Shown piece by piece: positions 21,906 to 34,757 of a stretch of 64,000 nucleotides of DNA. This DNA comes from Pyrrhoderma lamaoense. Its lineage: Eukaryota; Basidiomycota; Agaricomycetes; Hymenochaetales; Hymenochaetaceae. The translations under genes and the position numbers were made by a program. The stretch covers positions 1,480,636 through 1,544,635 of the forward strand of contig NBAZ01000007.1 in the NCBI GenBank assembly GCA_002794735.1. Direction: 5' to 3'. The notes beneath the pieces were generated by a model. That model did no database searches and was not told where the DNA came from. It saw only the letters and a list, made by a program, of their open reading frames with translations. Within the stretch, counting starts at the first letter, position 1. Every line of letters begins with the position of its first letter.

Positions 21906-24900
21906 ATGCCTTCAGTCGCTCCTACGAAACCGACAGTAGAGTCTCTTAAAGCAAATTTTCCTTTGACAAACCCTGTACCTACACCACTCACTCATGAAGA
22001 ACTTGTCACACCGGCAGACTTGACTCGGGAAGAGGACTTGCTCCGAAATCCAACCTCTTTCCGACACTGGTGGTCAGCTATTCAAACTACGAAGGAGGCT
22101 AGTTCCGCTCTTCTGAAGGCATCTCCACCCTCAGATATACCTCCTGCTGTTGCTACTCTCCTTGGACCTCTTGCGACACCAATAGCACGCCTTAGTCTTC
22201 AGCGCTTGACATACCTTTATGAAGGCGCACTTGCTCAGTTTCCAGGCTCTTTTAAACTATGGAAAAGCTACTTGCTCATGCGTATGTCTTATATACTAGG
22301 AAAATACATACAGAAAAAAAGGGCTGGTGGAAAAAAGAAATTTCCGGACATGAAGGATGCACTAGAAGATGAACTAGAAGATCTGGAAACCTGGGAAGGA
22401 GGTCTTGATGGTGTTGTGGGCTATGAGGAATGGAAGCACTTGTTGCAACTTTTGAAAGAGCTTTGATGTGGCTTCCGAATGTATGCATGGATTTTTTTCA
22501 AACACTGACATATTCCAGACAAATCTGATTATAATAATTGTAGTTACCTCGCCTTTGGTTACTCTATCTATCTATTTTCATGCATCCTATGTGTCCTGCT
22601 GTTTTTGCACATACGCATGCTAGAAGAACGTATGATCGTGCACTTAGAACTCTCCCACCTTCTCTACACCATAGAATCTGGGTTCGTTATCTTCTTTGGG
22701 CTGAAGCCAGGGGGGCCAGACCTGCGTCGCTATATATCGTCGTTATCTTGCAGTGGACCCTAGTATCACAGAGCGATATGTTTCAATACTTCTTTCGCCT
22801 AAAAATCCCTCACCAAGACCCTTGGAAGCAGCAAAGCTGCTATTGTCATTGGCTAGGAAGGCTGCGAAGGGAGAATATACCAGTCCAGAAGGTAAAAGCC
22901 CTTACCAGCTCTTGGGAGAGTGGATTGATGTAATCGAGAAGTATCCCGAGGAGGTTGGAATCAGTCTTGAAGAAACAATACGCAATGAACAAATTAGAGC
23001 CCGGGAAGAGGAAAACAGAACTGAAAAAGCTAATCAAGAACCAGCTTCACTCAATGGTCAATTAATCCGATTTGCTGGCCCTCCAGTGGCCGTAGACAAG
23101 GATGGTAATACTCTACGACCTTATGACGAAGATGAAGATCCCGCGAGTTCTCGACGCCTGGACGTCGAACGGATCATCCACGTTGATGGTCTGGAAGTTT
23201 ACAAGGACCAAGCTGGCCGGTTGTGGACGGGGCTTGCAACTTACTGGATCAAGAGAGGTGAATTTGATCGTGCTCGCGATACGTTTGAAGCAGGTATTGC
23301 GGCTTCTCTCACTATCCGCGACTTCACTCAAATCTTCGATGCATACGCTGAATTCTCGGAGTCCCTTATCAGCGCACTCATGGAATCCTTAGCTGAACCC
23401 GATGAAGATGAGGATGAAGAGGATACGAAAGAAACGGAGAAGGAATTAGATCAAAGAATGAAAACTTTTGAGGAACTGATGGACAGACGGCCATTCCTTG
23501 TGAATGACGTCTTACTGAGGCGGAATCCCAATGACGTTCAAGAATGGGAGAAGCGAGTTGCGTTGTGGGGAACAGATGACGAGAAGGTATGCAAATTGCG
23601 TAGACATTCGACACATTTTGAGACGCTTACCAACTGATATTTACTAGGTGGCAGAGACATACTCCAAAGCTCTTTCAACGATTCATCCGAAAAAAGCAAC
23701 CGCAAACTTCCACCGTCTCTTCATCAACTTTGCTAAGTTCTACGAGGAGGGTGGTACAACTGGTGAGGCTGAGAAGGATCTTGATAGCGCGCGTAAGGTC
23801 TTCGAAAAAGCAACAAAAGTCAACTTCAGGACTGTGGAGGATCTTGCAGAAGTATGGTGTGAATGGGCTGAAATGGAGCTCCGCCATGATAATTACGATG
23901 AAGCTATTCGAGTGATGCAACGTGTAGCCGTAGTTCCTAAAAACCCCAAAATCAATTACCATGATCAGGTGTGTATTCTTCAATTTTTCGCAGCCAGGGA
24001 TTATCCTAATGTATACGACGTTCAGTCTTTACCAGTTCAAGCTCGTCTTTTCAAGTCTCTTAAATTGTGGTCGTTCTACGTTGATCTCGAAGAGTCGATA
24101 GGAACAGTAGAAACTACGAAGGCTGCTTACGATAAGATTCTTGAGCTACGAATAGCAAATGCTCAAATTATCATAAACTACGCTAATTTCTTAGAAGAGA
24201 ACAAGTACTTTGAAGAAAGTTTCAAGATCTATGAGCGTGGTGTTGAGCTCTTCACATACCCGGTTGCTTTCGAAATTTGGAACATCTATCTATCAAAATT
24301 CACAAAGCGCTACGTAAGTTATCACAGGTCTGCCGAAGTCACACATCTCCTGACTGAGTCTTTGATTTTAAATAGGGTGGTGCAAAGTTGGAACGCGCCC
24401 GGGACTTATTCGAGCAAGCCTTAGAAAACTGCCCGGCCAAGTTCTGTAAGCCATTGTACCTTATGTACGCCACCTTGGAAGAGGAGCACGGCTTAGCGAA
24501 GAGGGCTATGAAAATTTATGAACGAGCTTGCGGTGCTGTCGCCGACCAGGACAAGTTTGATGTAATTATCTATGTATTATAGTTCATCTCTGAGCATATT
24601 CTAACTGCATCCATTATTCAGATGTTCACGATTTACATCGCAAAAGCAGCCGCCAACTTCGGTCTTCCTGCGACTCGCCCAATTTATGAACGTGCACTTG
24701 AAGTACTACCTGACAAACAAACCGCACAAATGTGTCTTCGATTCGCACAGCTTGAACGAAAGCTTGGGGAAATCGACCGTGCGCGTGCAATTTACGCACA
24801 TGCATCCCAGTTCTGCGATCCTCGTGTGATGCCTGAGTTCTGGACGGAATGGTACAATTTCGAGATTGACACAGGTTCGGAAGATACCTTCAGGGAGATG

Positions 24901-25182
24901 CTACGGATCAAGCGAGGTGTTCAGGCACAATTCAACACGGAAGCGAGCTATTTGGCTGCACAAACCATTGCAGCAAGGAAAGGTACAAAGGCGGAAGCTC
25001 AAGAGGCAGAAGAAGCTGCAGATCCTATGGCTATGGCAGAGAAACAAGCCACAGGAAATGGTACTAAAAATATGGCATTCGTAGCTGCTACGAAAACAGC
25101 ATTACCAAAAGAAGAGACGGAAGCTCCTTCTCAGCCACAAAACGAAGATGAGATTCGGATTTCTGATGATGAGGACCTTTGA
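21906..25182 (+). CDS. SYF1: Pre-mRNA-splicing factor SYF1 (HAT-repeat protein)
   Basis: Core member of the Prp19/NineTeen complex and of the activated spliceosome; made of HAT (half-a-TPR) repeats. Six exons: 21906-22480, 22544-23586, 23648-23968, 24026-24313, 24376-24561, 24622-25182. Length is about 991 aa, near the family norm. HAT signatures include THARRTYDRALRTLPP, RIWVRYLLWAE, LKLWSFYVDLEESIG, KYFEESFKIYERGVELF, PATRPIYERALEVLPD and RARAIYAHASQFCDP. The C-terminus is acidic, ending ISDDEDL. Two single bases are missing: near 22441-22446 (restores KHLVATFERALMWLP) and in the G run 22710-22715 (restores TCVAIYRRYLAVDPS). Both repairs reconnect conserved HAT motifs. The 5' neighbour is divergent RabGGTA. 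Confidence 0.95.
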
Positions 25183-25282
25183 ATTTCTCCGAAGATGTTT
25201 TTGCCCTATCCACCCGCATATTTCGTTTCTATGTAATTTTCCTTTGCTGTGCTGTTTGAGACCTTGGTAGACCTTGTATTAA

Positions 25283-26182
25283 TTATCGTGCATTCCATCT
25301 TTCTATCTCAGCCTCGCAGACATCTTCCCACTCAGCAACCCATTCATCTGCTTCTAAGTATGGTTGTGTCACCCATTTTGTCAATACGCTCCGAGATTCT
25401 TCAAATGAGATTGAATGACTTCGGAGAGACTCAGCTATTTCGATGTGCAGTTGTAACGACCGATGGTAAGGTAAAAGAAGTTCGGGCATTTTAGTGACTG
25501 CGTGAGGTGAGATGTTATTGGTTTTTCGAAAATTTCAATTGAAGTAATGGACATACCGAAACGTTCTAATGTCCATGTGCACCACAAGGGTTCTGATTGT
25601 ACCCATGCCCATCCCTTGAGTTTATGCGCTTCATATATCAACTCTTCGAGATTGTCCATCACACTACTGAGCTTCGAAAATTGTTTTCTCTGGTGATAAT
25701 GTTCAATCAGAATCCTTCCACAATTAATAAACTCGAACTCACCAATTTCAATAAGATGATATTTAAGTCATATAAACACTTTTCCATGATATCCAAGCGG
25801 GGACCAACAATTCGGGTTTGAGGTTGAGTCTTTCCAGAAACAATACCAAGCACATTACTTAGAAAACGTTAAGATTTGAGTGAGAATACATCTCACTGAA
25901 ACAAGTTCACTCCGATTGTCACTCACTCCAGATCCGTTCGCGCATCCGTCAATTCCGTTATGACTTTTCTCCCGTCTATTTTTACGAGTTCATCCCAGGT
26001 CCGTGTGATGAGTTGGACTTCCTGTAGTGAAATTCGTACTTTCCTATGGTATGGAGTTTCTACATCTCGAGCTACTTGGCGAGAGGGGATTGAGGTGTCC
26101 CGGGAGGTTTTTGTACACGAATAGGAGATGACGAAGGTGTGGAAGGCCCGTTGAAGGATGCTAGTCTCTTGCTTTTACTCAT
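25283..26182 (-). CDS. Unidentified predicted alpha-helical protein
   Basis: I do not recognise the family. Exons: 26182-25927, 25857-25743, 25689-25557, 25497-25283, about 239 aa. ATG 26182 opens a Ser/Pro-rich basic segment (MSKSKRLASFNGPSTPSSSP). The rest is predicted almost wholly helical with heptad-like Leu/Ile spacing: RISLQEVQLITRTWDELV, RLDIMEKCLYDLNIILLKL, SVMDNLEELIYEAHKLKG, ending WEDVCEAEIERWNAR. One base is missing near 26078-26080: restoring it joins the N-terminal segment to VARDVETPYHRKVRI. Size and layout would suit a small kinetochore, BLOC-like or tethering subunit, but that is speculation. It is head-to-head with the WD40 gene (179 bp). Confidence 0.72.
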
Positions 26183-26361
26183 GAAAACAGGATTTTCAAG
26201 ACACTCTATAACTGATACTGAGATAAGTCTGTAGGCAGACTGTAAGTTTGGAACCGCGATTGCTGAGAGTAAGTTGCTTATATGCACGTGTCTTCGGTAA
26301 AATTAGCTTTCACAGTACTAGCATAAGCTATTTTTAATCCATCTCCTAAACTTCAACAACG

Positions 26362-28202
26362 ATGAATGAAGATAACTACTTTTTTCGAACGGAGACAGAC
26401 CTTGCTGCACTAGAAGTGCGTGCGTTCCCAATGCTCCTTGAGACAGTATCTGATTAGCACTGTACCAATGAATTACATATTTTAATGGTATCTGTCCGGT
26501 ATTCTTGATGGCTACAGGCCCGTAGGCAAAAGGCAGAACGTACGAAGAATGTAGGGTCACCTATAGAATTACCTGGAAAGCCCATTGCTACCAAACTGAG
26601 GGGAATGATCTATGGATTGCACAGAGTGATGCTGTCGTGCGAAGGATTGACCTTGAGGTTCTAATCCATACCAAATAAGACTATGGAACCAACATAAGGC
26701 ACTGACATTTTTCAAAACAATAGACTGGTGATGTTCTCCAAACCTACAAAGGCCATACAGGGCCAGTGACTACGTTATCTATCATCGAAGATCCAAGTGA
26801 TCCAAAAGCACCACCGTTTCTCGTCTCTGGATCATGGGACAAGGTGTGTTCCGTAACTAATTTTAGGACATATCATATCTACCTTGAGCACGCAGACTGT
26901 GAAAATATGGGACACCAAGGTCAGTGTAGCACTCTCAACCTCTAGGAAGGAAGAGCTGATCTCAATATCATATTTTGCTCGTTCAGTCGAAGACAGTATT
27001 ATCTTCCACTGAGGCCCATTCCGACTTTGTGAAATGCGTTTTCCCTATACCAGAGCTCAAAATTCTAGTGACAAGTGGCTCAGATAAAGTTGCTCGCTTG
27101 TGGTAATCTGCTTGAGTCCTTATCAACCATCAACATTCACTTACTCCAGGTGACGAATGAATAGGGATATCTCAAACCTCCGCAATACGGCGCCATTAAA
27201 ACTTCTGGGTCTCATCTCCGCGCATACACGCCCTGTTCAGTGCATTGCCGTTGATGTCCATTCCCAATCCGAAGCAACACTATTTACTGGAGACAGTATG
27301 GGAATAATCAAGGTATGGTCCTTAGAAAGGAGTTACGGGGATACAGCTAGTTGTAGAGCAACGGAGAAGCAAGAACTTTTTGTCCATCGGACAGGTATAA
27401 ACGATTTATGGTTTGCGAATGGCGAACTATGGACTGGTATGTCTTTCGAAGTACATCTTATCATCTCACTCTCCCCACTACTTCAGAAATCCCCTTCCCC
27501 ATGCCCACCCCCTTTAGTAGTGGTAATAGCAAATCCTAGTGATATAAGATAGGAGTTATCTGATAATTCATAACTTGTTTGTTTTTACCCCCGCACTCCA
27601 GCTTCATCCGACGACACGGCTCTCCTTACACACATCCGTTCTGGATCTTCTACTTCTTCCGAAAGCAACGCTGCGCCACTATCAGCATCACCCAAACCCA
27701 TCAAGGCTATTCCCCCATTGACACATCCCACAGCGGTCAAAGCTCTCCTCCCTCTTGCACTTACCCCACTCGGAGAATCGCTGGTTCTTACCGCATCTGG
27801 TGACACTATAAGATTGTACGATGTCAGCGATCCATGGATGCCCGAACTATTGAGCACAACAGATGCACATTGGTTTGATGTTATTGCATTTGGATTGTGG
27901 GTAAGACGCGTTGAAGTACTGGATAAAAATGGTCAAAAGACCGGGAGAATTGAGGTGGAACCCTGGATTGTGAGTGCAAGTCTGGACCAAACTATAAGGA
28001 AGTGGAGACTTGCAGGTAATATCTATAATTACAAATGTCACCGAAATAGAGACGCTGATGCGCATCGTACTTAGATCTTGTCAATCCGCCCAAGGAGACA
28101 CTTAGGGATGAAAAGAAAGAGGATCCAAAACCAATGGCTACTAGTCAGCTGACCGCGGAGGAAGAGGCGGAGCTAGCTGAGCTTATGTCCGATGAAGACT
28201 AA
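26362..28202 (+). CDS. WD40-repeat protein
   Basis: Predicted beta-propeller protein of unassigned role. Eight exons: 26362-26415, 26518-26657, 26724-26843, 26896-26919 (24 nt), 26987-27102, 27165-27436, 27602-28015, 28075-28202; about 422 aa. WD repeats are clear: TYKGHTGPVTTLSI with FLVSGSWDKTVKIWD, EAHSDFVKCVFPIPELKILV with SGSDKVARLWD, AHTRPVQCIAVD with FTGDSMGIIKVWS, GESLVLTASGDTIRLYD, and WIVSASLDQTIRKWR. The acidic C-terminus ends EEAELAELMSDED. The N-terminal helix (LAALEARRQKAERTKN) needs the first two exons. The GGGG run 26600-26603 lacks one base; adding it joins PIATKLRG to NDLWIAQSDAVVRRID. I could not assign it to a named complex. Confidence 0.85.
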
Positions 28203-28355
28203 AAGATGAATTCGATTTTTTTTTGTTTTAAGATTTGGACATTTCTCCTAATTTACATGCACAATGTAAGATACTGAAACATATTTGTTCCAAAAAAAGA
28301 GAGATAAAGAGTAACTGATACATTAATCCCACCCGAGCTGAAAGTAAAAGAATCC

Positions 28356-30016
28356 TTAGAGCTTAGCCTGAGGTACAAAGTAAGAAGTTGATTGCTGAAG
28401 GCTTTTAGCAGCGTCTATGACCATTTCATCGACACTGAAATCCGTAAGTAAGTTATCAAAGAACGGAATATTGGGTTGCCAGTGGTTAACTCACATTTCT
28501 TTTGCTGGTTTGACGTCCTATATATTCAAAGGATATAAGTCACCTATAGCTAGTAGATAGAAAGATAGTAACGACTTACGTTAATGATCCCAGCAACTTT
28601 GCCCATGAGCCCTAAAAATAGATAGTTTATTAAGCAAGATCTATTTGATCCATATTCCATACTCACAGCTTCGTCCAGGCAATGATTTCTCTGGATGTTT
28701 TTCTAACTCAACATCATGAGGAATTTTCCCTTGTGAAGTCAAGGCCTTAATCTCGGCCTGACGGTTCTCCTCCCTTATTATTTATTCTGTCACCCCGCTA
28801 AGCAGTGTAGCAATACCAAGACTACTTACCAGTCTGCGACGTATTCAGTCTTACGAACGTGCAACGGGCGACCAGTGTAGATTAGGGTCTTCGCGAGGTC
28901 ATCATATCCAGCAGAAACGATAAGATCCTTGTGAATCTTAGGTGCACCAGCTTCTACACTGGCAACGAAACGAGTCCCAACCCAGACACCTGTAGCGCCA
29001 TATGATAGGGATGCAGCAAGACCTCTGCCATCAGCGATACCCCCGGCTGCGACGACCATGACAGGTTTTCCGGTTAAAGGGCTCTTGAAGTTCTTACAGA
29101 TGTCCACACAAGCGGGAATCAATACGGTGAATGGGGTATCCCCGGTGTGTCCTCCACCTTCTCCACCTTGCGCACAAATGATATCAACACCTAAATGAAC
29201 AATTTAATCTAGTGCAAACGAAATAGTATAATAGTATACCCACCTTGATCGAGTGCCTTCTTAACATGCTGATATATACGAGTTAATATTAGTATGTCAC
29301 ATTATTTGCCATTTTGATTTTGTTATACCTTTGGATGGCCAACCATGCTATCATTATCAAGTCAGTTACGAAATTGGGAGGGGATTATTAAACGTCATAC
29401 TTCATCACTGGAATGCCAGCAGCATGAAGCTTGTCTACCATATCCTTAGGAGGGACACCAACGGCACATACGAAGACAGAAACTTTGTTCTTGATGAGCA
29501 CTTCTGTGAGCTCAGGTAATTGACCCTTAGTGTAATCATACTGCAAAATAGGATCAATTGCCGTTTATTATTAGCTGGATCAATACTAAAGGAATAAATC
29601 CTTCTAAACCTACGTTGGTCTTACGAGCGCTCCCTCCAACTTGTGGAATAAGCAGATCAACGCCGAAGGGCGCGTTCTTATCTTCAAGGAAGCTCTTTAC
29701 TTCGTCAATATTTTTCTGTAACATTTTCGGAGTCTGGCCTAGACCTCCAATGACACCAATACCGCCTATATGCCAAGAAAGAAGTAATAAATCACCCGCT
29801 CAACACGTAATTTGAAACAAAACCTACCAGCGTTTGTTACAGCGGCAGCGAGTTTAGGCCCAGCCGCGACATTCATCCCTAGGCACCGGAAGAACCTGTC
29901 GTCAACGTAAGGCGGCGAGCTGAAGCACACGAGAACTAACCTGCAAGCATGACCGGGTGTTTGATTCCGAAGAGCTCAGTGAGCGGGGTCTTGAACACTT
30001 GAGGTGAGGAAGGCAT
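28356..30016 (-). CDS. Nitronate monooxygenase (2-nitropropane dioxygenase family)
   Basis: FMN-dependent TIM-barrel enzyme that oxidises alkyl nitronates such as propionate-3-nitronate. Eleven exons: 30016-29941, 29878-29828, 29765-29614, 29540-29401, 29347-29329 (19 nt), 29268-29244 (25 nt), 29190-28830, 28773-28667, 28611-28580, 28517-28495, 28434-28356; about 354 aa, all in phase with no repair. Family motifs: GIKHPVMLAGMNVAAGPKL, GGIGVIGGLG, the catalytic-histidine loop CAQGGEGGGHTGDTP, the FMN phosphate-binding AAGGIADGRGLAASLSYGA, and GVWVGTRFVASVEAGA. The C-terminus WLMGKVAGIINDVKPAKEM is typical of fungal class I-like enzymes. The substrate in vivo is unknown. Confidence 0.94.
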
Positions 30017-33000
30017 TGTGTCGAGATATCAAAGGTGAGATGAACAAGGCTGGATAGAAGGGTAGTAGCCCAGTCTTAGAATGGTTCGACCTAACAAGCC
30101 TTTTCTATGTGAGCTCGGAGGTGACTGGTCGCCGACCGAGAACCGTGTAACCCGGGCGAGTAGAATTAATCATATGGGTGTGAATCAGGTCACGGTACCG
30201 GTCACGGGTTCTGACTTGGTACATAAGTAGATCTACATGAAGATAGACTGTCTCATCGACTCTAGATAGTTAGTCTTTACGCTCTACTTGTGTGGACGGC
30301 TCCTAGTCCATATCTTTATACATCAGGCTACTTTATCTGCTAAAATGCTCTTACAACCTTTTTTCTACTAATTTGAGCCTATGGATAGCTTAACAGCTGC
30401 AATTGTGTTATCAGAGTGCAATAACTGCATATATAAATGATAGAAGAATCATACCTCAAAGGATACAACTTTCGTATAAAAAGTTATATGCTTTGGCAAC
30501 TGTAATGGAGAATTTATGAAAACTTATAGTGTTCCCCATAAATTACCTACGAGTGGTGTCGATCTAAATAGTCGTTCCTTATATCCCGATTGCAACATCT
30601 AAATTAAGCAATAAATAGGATTTCTATTCTCCCGTAAGGGCTTGATTTCTACATGGTTGTACCTCGGATAACGGCTTCTTGACGTTACCTGTGATATTTG
30701 TAGCTTGCCTTCCGATGAAGCCTACTATATCACAAGCATTCGATCAGTATGATGTTAATGCTTACACACCTTAATGATAATTTGTCGAAAGTAGTATATG
30801 AATGTAAGGGAGTAGAATATCCAGAACTGTGACCGCATATAGCAATGTTCAGCCTCGAATCTATATCTACTATATTCTTCATACTATGGCCCTAAGGAAT
30901 CATCGCCTCCAGTGCTGACCACTGGTATCGGTTCCTATGAATCGTTAAGATGGACAGGTAAGTTCCTCTTAAATCTACCTATGATGCCATCTTATAAGCA
31001 GGAGTACGGATCAGAGAGATGACAGGCGCTGTACTATCATTTACAATTGTTCGCGGCACTACAGTTGTCGTTCCTACCGTGAAACCATGTATCTTGTCAT
31101 CCTATAAATAAATACATAGAGTAGGTCCTTCACCTCAAAGCCTTGACACACGTACCTATTCCCCACATCGGCAACTGACCTACACCGTGATGGTACGCTG
31201 ATGTCAGCGCGATCCTCTTTTCCCTTCTGTAATCGCACCCCGATACACTTGGGCGCGTAGGGTTGGCCAAATGAAATAGTAATCCTTCTATCTTGAAAAA
31301 GCTGGGGATAACTATCGGTATTTTATCTTGATCTTTGTTCCGCCCTATTCCATGTCACAGTGCCTCTTGTTATCCTACTGGATCCCCTCTGAGCTGGAAA
31401 GATAGCCTGGCCGTTTGGTATCATACTTGAATTGGATACTACCGTTTGAGTGTGAGCCACAGGGCAGCGAGGCTACCAGTAGAGCTTGTCGATTATTAAT
31501 ATACCTCGAGATAAATGCCAAAAGGTGTGCACCAAGGTACATACATGTGATCTAGTCCACTGGGAACAAGTGGCCGTCTTCAATATTTTCTTCAAGGGAT
31601 ATATTGTATCGCCTAATTGCAATAATCTATTGATTGAATCTACCCAGTCATCTAGCTACAATCCCTACCGCAAACTTCTTAATAGCTCCGTCTTTCAAAT
31701 ATGAAACTCCTGAATCCCCCGGTTCGACTCTTATTTTCACATTCTTCTCAAAGATACCGTCGAGATAGTTGGTAAATCATTGCCGATAAGCACAAATGCA
31801 TTTTTTGTAGACGTAAATTTAATATCTGACCATGGGCTTCTCTATAAGTTTTTGGAACTAGAGTAATGGTCTCACAATTTCCGTATAGCCTTACTCTTTT
31901 ACGCTGTTTTATCAGGTTGTATCATTTCCCGGCTATTAGTCTATTGTACTAGTCTTGTCGCACTCGCTTAAAGAACAAATTTATTTTGTTCAAGCTTTGA
32001 CAAAGATAGAGAGCAACCCCGAAAAAATAGGGGATGCTTGCGTATACTTAGTTTGTTGTGAAGCACATGAGATCGCTAAAATTGGAATTGCGACACGAAA
32101 TTTTGAAATAAAATCAAGGGATGGCGGCTTCAGGCATGTTCACTGATATGATAGATCATACAGGTTATATATATCAATTCTTGTTGGAGTAATAAATGTA
32201 AAAATACCTTAAAAATTGTACTTGTGGGGTGGGATTCACGTATAAGTGAGTCATGGCAGAAATTCAGACTATCAGTATGGATATCAGGATGATAATGTTT
32301 TCAATGTTATTACATGATTCTTATCTGACAGTCTGACAGTGTAGTGTAAGAGCGCATCAATTTGATCGAGTGGGATTAGTACACCGGTGCGAACATACTC
32401 TATTCAGGGATTTGACTGAAACATGGGCGAGCTTTGTTCAGCTTCTATTCTCACAGACTTACTATTTTTAGAACGTCGGATTGTTACTCCCTGGGAAGAT
32501 CAGGGTGCCCACCTTTCCGACCATCATCCTACAGTCTACGCTGCGGAATCACTATCGCCTCAGTTGAGAAAACTGTTAAGATGGGAATTGATAAGTAGCT
32601 GAGATCTAGAGAAGCGACTCAAGTGCTTCAATATATTCAAGAAATTCGAGTAGAACAAGACTTCTATACATTACACACCCGGTTTGCCATCTTGTAGCGA
32701 ATAAGATCCCAGAGGAGGTACAGTGTATGAGATCTTGTTCGCCCGCGACGGTGCTGCGTCTCCCGCGACTCGATAGGCCGTAAAGCAGATACTTGCTCCA
32801 GTGAGCGCCACAGTGGCTGTAATAGGATGTTTTTCATAAAATTAAGGCTATGAGCCTTAATAATAATATAGACGGCCCATTGACTACGAAATATTGACCT
32901 AAATCTATGAGAAGCTAGGTTCAATACAGTTACCTAAAATGATCGACCCAGACAAGAGATCGACCGACCAAACTCTTGAACAAGGACCCTCTTCCCCTTA

Positions 33001-33855
33001 CCAGAATAACATGCGTTTAAGGACCGTTGCCAGGCAGCGCGTTCCATACTGGATGCCGCTTCCGACGAAGGCGAATATCACAACTTCCCATTGATGCAAA
33101 CTATACGAGTCCATATCCTTAGCACCTCTAGCTTCTCTATCTGAAATCTATGACATGTGGAGAAATTTTGAGAAATGTGGGTGCCACCGGTTGGAAGAAA
33201 TCATATTTATGGTAGTTTGTTAATAAACACCCTTAGGAGCAGCCGACTCATAGATAAGCGTTCCACTTACATGTCATATTCCGCCAATATTGACATTCTC
33301 TCACGGCGCGGACAAGGACTCCTCGTGAAAAAAAATATTAAAATATAGTGGCGGCCAAATTTTGCTGTCACCAGCGATGATTAGTCGCATGTAAGATTTG
33401 TGTATAGCTAGCTGGCTGATTTGATATGTTACAGCGGAAAAGACTTTGCAATGAATTCCTTTTTGGGCGTTAAAGAGCGCGATATGAGGGGCGAGGGGCA
33501 GTGACCGAACCCGAGGGGTGATGCCAAAATAGAATACTACCGCGAAAGGAAGCCAAAAAAAAGCAGGGGAAAAGGGAAAAAATTGAGATCTGGAAGTAAG
33601 CGTGTCCGAAATGGGGACAAGATCGCACGCCTTTTGTATAAACCTAACACCAGAAGTAGATAACCCCGTTTTCTCCATTCCCTCATCTTGTGTTGACTTG
33701 TGTTGTTCGGCGGGAGCGTCCCTTCACTCTACCTCTTTTCACTCTTTAAAGCGAGCCTTTGCGCCCCTGTACACTCTTTAAGCACCCGCTTCATAGCCCT
33801 TCCTCTTCTCCTCACAAGTTAAAGAATACCCTTCTAGTTTCTTGTCATCAAAAAA
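30017..33855. other. Gene-poor 3.8 kb region
   Basis: 30017-30130 is the 5' flank of the nitronate monooxygenase gene and 33600-33855 is the CT-rich 5' flank of the PriA-like gene. Between them no frame has recognisable motifs. Isolated frames (31486-31704 +, 31955-32146 +, 32664-32924 -, 33301-33678 -) are short, lack plausible exon partners and look random. No terminal repeats, transposase or reverse-transcriptase motif was seen. Confidence 0.5.
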
Positions 33856-34757
33856 ATGAAGGTCTTTTCATCTGTTATATTACTTGCAACGTTTGCAGCA
33901 AGCTTCGTTGTCGCTGATCCAACGCCCACCGTTCCAATCCTTGCCCGCCACAATGGTGAAAGCAGCAGTAGCAGCAGCAAAGGCAGCTCTTCCTGCTCTA
34001 GTGATGAATTCTGGTATACCAAGCGTAGCTGCTGTTTAACCAAGGGTGGTCCCAAGACTACTCAACCTGCACCCTCTGGTGTTGACTGTCCATCCAGTGA
34101 GTAGTTAATTTATTCATGATTCTCTAAATCTTGTTACTAACAATACTTCGTATAGACTGGTACTTCCATCACGGTCAGGGGTGCTGTGTCCCGCGCAATC
34201 AGCCCACAACTACCGCAACGTCTTCCCCAAGTGTACTAAGTCTGGCTGGACATGGTTGGACAGCCTTCAGTGCTGCTCTCAAGGGACACACACTACTACG
34301 ACGTCTTCTCATGGTGGAGCCTCTCCTACGCCCAAGTCCAAGGGATACCATAAGGTCAAGCGTAACTACAATGAACAGTGGGATTCAAGCGTGTGCCCCG
34401 TTGGTCTTACCTCATGCCAGGTCAAAGTCGGCAACCAACTTATCAGTGACACTGAGTGGTACGTTGTGCCTTACGAGATCCGATCAGAAAACAAGATTGT
34501 ACTGATACACACAATATAGCATTGATACAACTTCAAACAATCTCTCATGCGGTGGATGCTCGTCTACTGAGTCAAGTATGATTGCTCCGCAATTACTCAT
34601 GCGTTGACTACCTCTTGCTATGCCGGAACTTGTGTTGGTAAGTATATTCTGATATCACGCTGTTCTTGCACCCTTACTGAAGCTGCTATTTATAGTTGAG
34701 GAATGCGCTGCTGGTTACACACCGTCTGATGATGAGAGTTCTTGCGTTAGGGCTTAA
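33856..34757 (+). CDS. PriA-like secreted cysteine-rich protein
   Basis: Secreted Cys-rich protein related to PriA, described from fruiting of Lentinula; molecular role unknown. Four exons: 33856-34096, 34156-34458, 34520-34637, 34696-34757; about 241 aa. Signal peptide MKVFSSVILLATFAASFVVA, then a poly-Ser tract (33961-33990), KRSCCLTKGGP, NWYFHHGQGCCVPR, KSGWTWLDSLQCC, SVCPVGLTSCQV, NNLSCGGCSS, DCSAITHALTTSCYAGTC and a final ECAAGYTPSD...CVRA. The CGGC and CxAGxCxVxxCxxGY pattern is the PriA hallmark. Two bases are missing: in the CCCC run 34225-34228 (restores SSPKCTKSGW) and near 34577 (restores YDCSAI). The pairing of cysteines across both repairs supports a single functional protein. 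Confidence 0.82.

Noticed and set aside
26318..26560. 80-codon open frame on the minus strand opposite the WD40 gene
   Set aside because: It overlaps the first intron and exon 2 of the WD40 gene, has no family motif, and cannot be joined to the minus-strand gene starting at 26182.
31700..31740. GGTTCGACTC resembling a tRNA T-loop
   Set aside because: The flanking bases cannot pair as a T-stem and no acceptor or anticodon arm is present.
31486..32146. Two short + strand frames in the 30-33.8 kb desert
   Set aside because: No homology, no compatible exons and no promoter context; length is within chance expectation for AT-rich DNA.
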